From Centroberyx gerrardi (Eukaryota; Chordata; Actinopteri; Beryciformes; Berycidae), in contig NC_136000.1 of NCBI RefSeq assembly GCF_048128805.1, positions 15,284,854 to 15,348,853 of the forward strand: a stretch of 64,000 nucleotides of DNA. Reading direction: 5' to 3'. Both the position numbers and the translations under genes were made by a program. Below the pieces are notes generated by a model that saw only the letters and a program-made list of their open reading frames with translations, did no database searches and was not told the origin of the DNA. Position 1 is the first letter of the stretch. Each line of letters opens with the position of its first letter. Positions 11,833-21,600 of the stretch are shown piece after piece.

Positions 11833-13289
11833 CAGGCCTACAAATAGGTGCAAGTGCACATCACATTTTCCGAAACTAGCCATCAGACTTAGCAAAGAAG
11901 CCTAAAAGCTCAAATAAGTTGAACATAGAGTAAAAACTAAACATTTAAATCAGAACACATTTGTAAAGATCGGTCACTTGATCCATGGTCATACTGTAAA
12001 AATCTCCCTGCTCTGTCTTGATCCCTCTTAATATGTTTACAACAGGGTGCTGCATCTTGGTGAGACACTGCAATGGGTTAGATGTGGACAAACACAATCA
12101 TGTGCTCAGATGTGTCTAGAGGACATGGTTCATGATGTAGCTGGTGACGACTCATGCTCTAGGTCCTATGCTTTGCTCAAGAGTTGCTAAGGACAACCCC
12201 CCTCTCTTGATGTTGCAACACATGGTCAAAACAACAGCAGCTCACTTGTGGTTCATATTTCAAATCAATTAGAAAAAACTGGTTCAATTGACATTTCTTC
12301 ACAAAATGTATACTCAGTAATTCATTATATAGCCTACCACACAAACCATAACTTTATAAAAACAAAACATATCCTCAAATCATGCAAAAATCTACACCCC
12401 TTTATAACTGTTTCAGTAGACCTATGTGAGAGGGATAGCTTAATATTTTTTTTGGTAGATATTTAAATAGATTTAAATATTTAGGTACATATTCAATCAA
12501 GAAAACAAGGGATCACACTCCACATGTTATGTTATAGGCTATCCACAAGAGAATATATGTGTTATACTATGATGTTGAGCAAAATGTGGACATTGAGCTC
12601 TGTTTCCACACAGGGTGTAAATTTAGCCTGGAATACATCTTAACCAAGAATGGTTCATTATGACTTTTACATGATGATGATGATGATGATGATGATTAAT
12701 TATTATTATTATTATTAGTTGTAGAAGTAGTAGTAATAGTAGTAGTAGTAGTAGTAGTAAAAGCAATTGCAATACCATTAAACCTGCTCTCGTGAAAGCT
12801 AAATTTAAGCCCTCGTGTAAACCTGGAGTAGCAGTCTACTAATCTTACTTTATATGATCTGACTAATTTATTCCAGACCAGTCTAAATGTGGGAGCATTT
12901 TTTTCTATCTCTATAAAAACCCATTTGAGTCAGTCCAGTTTTGAAGGGACATTTCCATTTAGTACTGAACTCAACCTGACTGACCCTACCTGATTTCACA
13001 GCAGCACCTGAAAAGGAGCCGCTCATTACCGTAATGGCAGTAATCTGGCTCTGCCAACGTAATTTTCATGATTCATATACCTGTAGGGGTTTGACTGTTC
13101 TATTATTTTTGCGCTTTGAGACATGTTTTTGTAAACTTAACGTTATGATAAAATGATTAAAAAAAGATGCAACTACCCCACTCGGCGACAGATTCTGAAT
13201 ATGACCAGTAAAAGGCTCCTCTATTACAAGCTTAGCGGTAACGTGCATTGTTCCGGGAAAGGGTTGTCAGGTTAAGCCTTTTCTCGATT
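11833..13289. other. intergenic region between head-to-head alpk3 and the paracaspase gene
   Basis: About 1.5 kb shared upstream region of two divergently transcribed genes. It holds a trinucleotide repeat cluster (12,671-12,758) and a plus-strand TATAAAA at about 12,914. No open frame is convincing. Confidence 0.6.
12671..12758. repeat. compound trinucleotide microsatellite (ATG)n-(TTA)n-(AGT)n
   Basis: Three adjoining runs: ATG repeats, then TTA repeats, then AGT repeats with two interruptions, in the intergenic region between the divergent genes. Confidence 0.95.
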
Positions 13290-13381
13290 TAGTTAAAGTT
13301 GTGAAGACATGAGGGAGGGGAACATTTCTTCGTGATTCTGTCTGAGGTCCGGATGCCATTCTGCCGGTAGTTTGAGGGCAG
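13290..13381 (+). other. probable 5'-untranslated exon of the paracaspase gene
   Basis: A good donor CAG|GTATGT lies at 13381/13382, 362 bases above the acceptor of the first coding exon. Reading back from the ATG through this splice meets an in-frame TAG about 16 bases above the donor, so the exon is non-coding in that frame and cannot supply a death domain. The upstream limit is a guess. Confidence 0.45.
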
Positions 13382-13750
13382 GTATGTACTAAAACCGTGT
13401 TTCTGTGATAATTTTCAATGTTGATAATTCATTTTCTAATGTAGGTTTTTCCTCACAAGTGTATATTTCTCTACTGGTACAATTATAATAACTATACAAG
13501 AAATGAAGAAGTTACCAGCGGAGATGGAACTTGAAGTCTTTACAGATTTGACATAAAATTGTAGATTTACAGTCACGTCAGTAACGTTAATTAATTCATT
13601 CTCAACGTTATTCATTTCTCACCATTCCCTTTCGGAGTGGTAATAAACACAAAGCTAGGAAGTGAATCGAAAGTCACTGTTAACAGCCACTTTGTTACTC
13701 TGCATTATCTGTGCCCTTCATTATTATCTGTGCCTTTTCACAGCCTGGCC

Positions 13751-13874
13751 ATGGAAATGTCTCACAAAAAGACAGTTATGCCTAAAGTGTCAAATGCTGA
13801 TGTCTTGCAGAAGAAAGAAGACAATGCAGCAATGAATGAATACCCCTCCAAAATCTTTCGACTAATGATCAGAG
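13751..13874 (+). CDS. paracaspase coding exon 1 (N-terminus)
   Basis: Encodes MEMSHKKTVMPKVSNADVLQ to FRLMIR, a short charged leader with no recognised domain. The exon starts at 13744 (acceptor ttttcacag) and ends AGAG|GTGTGT. The Ig1 domain starts in the next exon. Confidence 0.8.
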
Positions 13875-16800
13875 GTGTGTAGCTCCGCATCCTTATCAGT
13901 GTGCCTTTTCAAAACAAATACAGTACAATATGAGTTCAGACTACCGATATTCTCACTTTTTGGTTTCAGAAATTGTCATAGTGCGCCATCCTGTTTCCGT
14001 CTGTGTACCAGTGAACTATAAGGTGACTCTGAGCGTCTGTGCTGAGGGCCCAGGTATCCTGAATTACCAGTGGTTTACTGCTGATGAACAGGAGGTATGT
14101 GGTTTTTAATTAAGACTTGAAATGAGGAACAAGCTTTTTTTGGGGGGGAAATCTGAGCTGCAACCTAGTGACCTTTGGCTCATGATTTTTTTCCCTTTTT
14201 CCCTTACACAGTATTGTGGTTGTCTCGAAATGACCTAGTTACGATGACTGGTTTCTATTTTCAAGGTGTGTGGTGCCACTGAAGCAGACCTGACCATCAA
14301 AGCTCAGAAAACTCAGCTCTATGTGTGTCGAGTGAATGACCACTTTTGCAATTGCGTGTTCAGTGACTGGGTGAAAGTCAAGGTGTTGGACATTGATAAA
14401 TCAGGTACGCAAAGCTCATTCTCCATTTCTATGATGGTGTTACATGTAATTTTGATTTTGCTCCTAACAGCATATTTGCCTGTTGCTTGTTAGTCTGTTT
14501 TCTGCATGCTGTCACTGTTGCTGTGGGTTTGAACATACTTCTTGTTTCCAGGAGTGCCTGGACAGTGGCGGGGGGAGCCCCATATTGCCGTCAATCCCAA
14601 ACCCCAGACAGTCCGGCGGGGGGAGAAACTCACCCTCCGCTGTGCCGCCTTTGGCATCCCCCCTCCACACTATCAGTGGTACAGAAACGGACAACCGCTG
14701 CTGGACAAGACTAGGGACACGCTGCAGGTAAGGATGACCGCCGAGTGTTTGCTTACCTCAGTGCTGATAGCGAGTGTTTACACTGTCCCATATTTACTGG
14801 GTCACATGCTGGGAGCCGTAAAGACTTCACCAGCCATGAGACCATTGTGATGAATTTAGAGAATGTGGTTAATATTTTACCAAAGGTTTGATTTGCGGTC
14901 GAGTGAATCTGATGTGCATGGGCATAGCCAGGGAGACAAACAATGATGGGAACACAACCTGTTATGTTACCTGCAGATAGACCGGGTAACAGCGGACCAT
15001 GGAGGATCGTACCTGTGCTCCGTGTCTAACGTACAAGAAGAGAGATGGACAGAACCGGCTGATGTTGACATAGGTAAATGAAAAGAATATTGTGCTCACA
15101 AATGTGAAAAGATAGTATATTCCACACCACTAAGATAATACCATACCATGTTTTATCAGTTGTATCTTTTCCACGTTCTAGCAATAGTTTATAGTTTTAA
15201 TGTATTTTCCCCAGTTCCTCCATTTTCAGTGAGATAGCCTCTTATATTGAAATTTTTTCACAATCCTCCCAGTGATTCCACTGTTTTAGCACTTAGGCAG
15301 GCGAATTGTTTCCACTCTGCTGAGGATTGGAGGTACTTTCCCCATTTCTACAGACCTAAAAGGAAGTTGACAGACTCCAAATAGTACTCAGCCAGAGCTG
15401 TAGACACAGAACAGGAAAGTGATGTAAAATGAAACTAGATCTTGGGGTGTTTCTTCTTTTTGCTGTTTATATAGCTAATGTTATGGTGTGTATAGTAAAC
15501 AGCACAGCAAATATTTGACTAAGTGTTTTATGGTAACACCCTGCACGTTTCCCTTGGACAATATGTTTTAGATCTGGTTTGTATGGTTGGAAACAATAGG
15601 ATGTAAAACAAAAAGGAATGATTTTTGCCCTTTTCTTCCTCATGTCCTCTAGTGTCAACTGATCAGCTTCCGCCTCCAGTGCCCACAGGTATAGTTTATG
15701 GAAACAGATGCAGTATCAACTCTGGCTAATTTTAGAATGCACTTAGACTGTTATGTCATTACAGAGGGAAACTGTTCTGTACCAGTATTTCCTCATGTTA
15801 CTATAATTAGAGTTCTACTTTGGTCTTTGTTTCAGCCACTGACAAAGTAGCTCTACTTATTGGCAACCTGAATTACTCCCACCACCCGGGCTTGATGGCG
15901 CCCACTATGGATGTACATGAGCTGGCCAACCTCTTACAGCAGCTCAGCTTCAGAGTGGTTTCCCTCCTGGATCTCACCAGGGAGGAGATGCTAGCTGCCA
16001 TCGACAAGTTCATCCAGCTCCTTGACAAGGGAGTGTATGGTGAGTGTTGTTTTCACATGACTCATATTCAGCATGTCATTCTGGAATATCCTCAATTCAT
16101 TTTTTTCCTTGGAGAAATGCGGACAAAATGATAGATTTTGTGTAATCTGAAACTCTGAAATTTCAGACGAACTTCCTTTGTAGTTTTTTTTTGGCCCTTA
16201 TCTGCTGTTGTCCACTCGTCATGGGTCATGAACCCACCATCAGAAATTGTCTGCCTATCTTGGTTTAAATGTGCGGCTGAGTGGGCAGATAAGAGGTGGA
16301 AAAGAAGAAGTGTGGGCCTTTTAATGTTCAAAGGCTGTCTTGCTACATACACCACTTTCTCAATCTGAGATGGCAGATTTATAATAGCATCCGCCGAGGG
16401 TGTTTAGCAACGTAGCAAGCTGTCAGCTTCACTTCTTTCTTTCAGCATGTGGTAACCAATAATACAATGTCACGGCACAGGGCAGAAACATCTTATGATT
16501 AATGACTAGAGTACTCACACATTGTTCCGGGGAAACGAGGCACTACTGTTTTAAACAGCAGACAGGAACACAAGTACAGGTATTAATCATAGAACTATAA
16601 AACAAACTTTGTGATATCATTTTGAAATTCTGTTTATTGTGTGATGAAAAGAATCATGAGAGAACTGCATTGCTGATATACTCTTTTACTGTTCCCAAAT
16701 CTCTGCTATAAACAATGACACATAAATCAGAGCGTCAGCTGGGGTAGAATGTGTACGTGTTTTTAAACATGTCATGTAGACCTCTGACTTCCTTTTGCTC

Positions 16801-18650
16801 CCCGGTGACCTTCCTCTAAGATGCTCTCAACATTTCTTTTTAGGGATCTAGACTACCCTCTATTGTTCGTTCCCAGGATAGTGGAATGTTTCCATTGTAC
16901 AATGAGATGATTGCAGATGTTACTGGTGTTGTAATGGTAACCACATGTGCATTTCATCATTCTTGACAGGTCTTTTCTACTATGCAGGCCATGGGTATGA
17001 GCACTCTGGGAGGAATTACTTGGTAGCTATTGATGCTCCGCAACCGTACCGACCTGAAAACTGTGTCTGTGTGCAGAGGGTCATGCTGCGCATGCAGCAA
17101 AGACGGACTGCACTGAGTGTAATCCTACTGGATACCTGTAGAAAATGGTAGGTGGAATAATTCACTTTTATTTTCACTGAGATGACAATAAAACATAGTT
17201 TTTTGAATTTGTTTGCTTACTAATATGATAACTAGCATGTCCATTTCAGTTGATTTTGTCTTAAAACCTCCAAATGCATGTTGCGCGGCCAAACTTTGTT
17301 CAGTGCCACAGAACTTTATTTTAAATTCTAGTCAAGATGCCAATGCTTCCAAAAATATCAAATATGTCATGCTGAATTACAATTACAGTGCAATATGTAT
17401 AAAATGCTACACAAGACATCTAGATTAGTCTAGACCTAGACTTTGAAGCTATTTAAGGGGAAAGTCAGGGTGCGAGGGGCTGTTATGTTTTCAGTGTTTC
17501 TTAAGATTGCATTTTACTTTTTCAAGGTACAACCAGGATTTCCTACTGTCAAACATCATGCCCTTGGAACCCAGTGGAAATACTGTTTATGGTTATGCCA
17601 CGTATGTATTAACACAATATCAATTGATTCATTACAAAACCAAAAAAATGTATTAATTAATCAATATACCAGTGCAAGCAATATGTGTAAAGTCTAAGGA
17701 TATTATTGGTTTTGAAATCAGAATAACATTATTTTTTTAAAGTCATGCAACATATAACTTTCTTTCATTAAAACATTTCATGGATTTCTATGAACCAATG
17801 TCTCTCCAGATGTGAAGATGCTGAGGCTTTTGAGGTCCAGGATGGGGGCAAGAGTACAGGAATCTTCACCAAGTACTTGAACAAACACATCCTACAGTCC
17901 GAAAAAGTCACCCACGTCTTGGAGCAGGTGTCTGAGGGTAGGTATCGCAAAGACGGTTTTAGTTGCCATATTTTTGAGGACAGAACTGTGACGTTGCAAG
18001 CTGCCGTAGGATAGTTGTAGGGATAGTTGTATGTTTTTGGGCTATGCTGTGATTTTAGTAGGTGAGCGGACATGGTGCGTGCCACTGTTACACAAATCTG
18101 TGATTGATAAACCACTGAAATTGTCAGTGCTAATTTGTGTCAAAGTGCCAAACACAGAAAAATGTCTAAATCTACGACTGCCAAAAGGTCCTAAAGGTTT
18201 TACATTTTTGGCCTTTAGTTTTACCCGCAAAGAAGCCTGAAGTTGCAGATCCATGGTAAACAGATCTGAAGGGAACAAGTTGTTCTTCAGTCTGCTGGGT
18301 GCATCACAGACAAGTTGATAACTGCCTTTCTCAATCATTTGCTACTCATTTTGGTGTTGTTTACTCATGACTTGTAAGTAGCTGTGACTGGATAGGCGTG
18401 GAGACTTATCATGTTGTCCCCTCCTGACTGTGCGTGTGTTTGGTGGTTTGATGGATCTCTGTGGTAGCATAATTTTTTTGGGGTTGCACGGCATTAGCAT
18501 GTGACCTCATTCTCTGGAAATTCACACTGTTGGCTACAGAACAGCAAGAAACCTGAGAGCTGCAGAGTCCAAGACAGCTGCTCTGTCGTTGCGCCCCCTG
18601 CCACTGCTTTTTTTGATGGGCTGCCGGGGATAGGATGCCCTGGTGACCGC

Positions 18651-18688
<38 letters not shown>

Positions 18689-21600
18689 CTGGTATTAATG
18701 GTGACAAATAAACTGCTCGTTATAAATAATTAACAGTAGACTTTATCCCTTTTACGTCTGTGTCTTTGTCCGTTTTTGATGGGAAATTCCAGAGCCACAA
18801 TATGGACAGTAACTTTTCAGACAAATTCCCAAGCCTCCCTTGTTGACTGTTGATCTCTGCTCATCTTGTCCGGGATTTATTTAGAGATGGAAAAAGAGAT
18901 GTTGATGATGAACTGCTGTCCACTCATCCATAATGGGAACATGGTGACGACAGCTTGCATGTAATATTTCTGAGGCCAAATCTGTATCCAGGGCCTTGAA
19001 TAGGGTTTCACTATATCATTTTCATACTCTTCTGGCCAGTAATGACACCCTATAATTATTTAGCATCTTGGCATTTATTGAATAATTTACTGCCTTTAAA
19101 ATCCTCAGTATATGAAGTCGCTGTAGCGTTATGTTGGTGTTACAGGCCTCGTATTTACCTGCGCTTTCTCTGTCCCTCTCTTGACTCCAGATTTAGGCAG
19201 AGACCCTCTGGTCACCGGCAAGCAGGCGGTGGAGATCAAACACACACTGAAGGAGCCACGCTCCCTCACAGATCCAGTCCGGACCGCCGGCCACACGAGG
19301 GAACTACGCCAGCGAGACGCCTGCTGGAGACAAGCCAATGGTGAGCTGAGGAATAGTGCTACAAACACCTGAGTGCCTCCAAACCTCAGCGTTTTCATTT
19401 AATGTTTGTTGTTGTTAAATGCCAGTAGTCTCAAATCAAATCGATAAGTCAACGTGTGTTAAATAAATCATCAATCTGAGTGGGTCTAACCTGGGTGCCA
19501 TGAGTCCACATTAGAAACTTATTTTCCATCAACTAAAGCATGATTCAATGTCTCGATCTGATGTCATCTTGAGTGAGAGAGACTGTGCTGTTCACTCTTC
19601 CTTACACCTCCCACACCCCAGCATGTGACAATTACATTTGAAACCGAGCGCCGACCGTGTGGTTTCACATGATATTTGCGCCGCCATTCAAAAAAAAAAA
19701 GGCGTCCTCCTTGTTTGTGATTAAACAAAACGGGGAACAGGTTTAATTGTGCTTACTGTATTTCCCTATTTGATGGAAGGAGGTCTGTTTTTCTGTCAAA
19801 TCAAAACTTCCTCATATTTACTTTTCCCCTGTTGAAGTGGAATATTGTTGTCATGGACTAATCTGAGAATCTCTTCATTCTCCTCCAGACTAAGTGGAAG
19901 ATAAGTCAGCAACTTACATTAATAGAGCAGCTGAAAGTCCCTAATGTGGTTAATCGAAGGAAAAGTCAGCTTCACTATTTAAAGGAATGTAATGCCGTGA
20001 TAACAGTACAGTCTGAGTAATTTGAAAATATTTTATCACTGGTCTTAAGTGCCTTTCAGGGAAACTCTCTTCTTCGATTGGTGAATTAATCTGTTTGTAT
20101 CCCCCCCCCCCCCCCCTTCTGTAGAGCTGCCACGGAAGAAGCGGCTGGTGTTTGTTTGTGGAGTAGAGGTGGAGGTCAGCTTCTCAGCTCTCTTCTCCAA
20201 TGTCTTGGTGGCTTTTGCCGTTGTGAAGACCACAGGCCCCAGAACCCAAGACTGCACCGTTACTCTGAGAAGCGTACCTGTAAGTGTTCTCATTCTTACT
20301 CGAAACTATCAGACATGCTGTCGGTTATTGACCGTCTGTACAAAGTGTAAAGTGTGCTACACCGGGAAATATGAGGTAGAAAAGATTAGATTATAGTTGA
20401 AGGGCAGAAGTCCTTTTCTGCTGTTGTGATAGCCTTAAAATTGTCCATTGTCTGGTTGTAGAGATCCTGCGCAGTACATGATTGTCTAAAGCCTTGACTT
20501 TTATGGCAACACCCTTTTAAAATCTGAGTTTGATATTTATGAGTGAGTATATTAAACAAAGGCTATTCAAAGTTCAAGATAAAAAACCTCTTTCCAACAT
20601 AACGTTGTTAACGTGCAAAGATTTATCTGCATCACAAATTCCATGTTGCTCATGATGGGAACCCTCTCAGTTTCCACTGACCAGCAGTAATTTCTCAGTG
20701 ATTATCATTCGGCACTGAGTTTCACATGTCTAAGGAAGTATAGTCCATATTTAGACTTCCAGGCTGCTATCGCTTGTTGAAGTGACGAAAAAGCAGGAAG
20801 TACAAATTTGGTTTGCCTCTCAACCTAGTTTAATACAGCCAGGCTCTCAAACTACCGATTCTTGGACCATACTGCCATCTAGTGGCCCATTTCATAATGC
20901 ATTAACCAATGAAAAATTACTTTTTCACCCCTTTTAGCTCATTCTACCTATCATAGCATACACCTATATGACAATTTATGCCCCAAAAAAAGACAAAACT
21001 TTCTCCTCCTCATCTGTCATCTGCTCCCCAGGTGTCCAGAATAGATAATAACAACAGATTGATCATAAAAACTGTATTTGAAAGTGACTTTTATTGCCTT
21101 TTATCGACAGTTTAGGCTGTAGCCAACTTGCTATTGATGAACCAGTGTCAGACACAATTATTATTATTATTATTATTATTATTACAACAATTATAATTAC
21201 ACAATTTATTCTTAAATCAGTGGTTAAGAAAAGTAAACCCCTCCCATCAAACAAAACTGCCTTTCTCTCCCTAACTGATATCCCATTGGTTTACACTTTT
21301 GAATGATTCCTCCCTGTTTTGTCCCGCCCCTCCTCCCCACCACAATATCCTGTTTCAACAGAAAACACATCACAGTACGGCACCCAAAATGCTGTTTCAT
21401 TATGACTTTAAATTTAAATTCTGCAACCGCATTAGTTGGTGTACGGTGTGTTGTATCAATGATCTAGTACTAAGTCTAGTACAGATAATTACCGAGACTA
21501 TAAAATGTTTTGATATAGTTGGCTGGTAACAAATACTGCTGACACTGACAAATCTTTTATCCCACTCTGAATCTTTAGGCAATAGAAGACATATTCTCCG

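Noticed and set aside
14483..14731. Alternative plus frames overlapping the Ig2 exon
   Set aside because: The Ig2 frame is fixed by splice phase and the YQWY and YLCSV motifs; the others are shadows.
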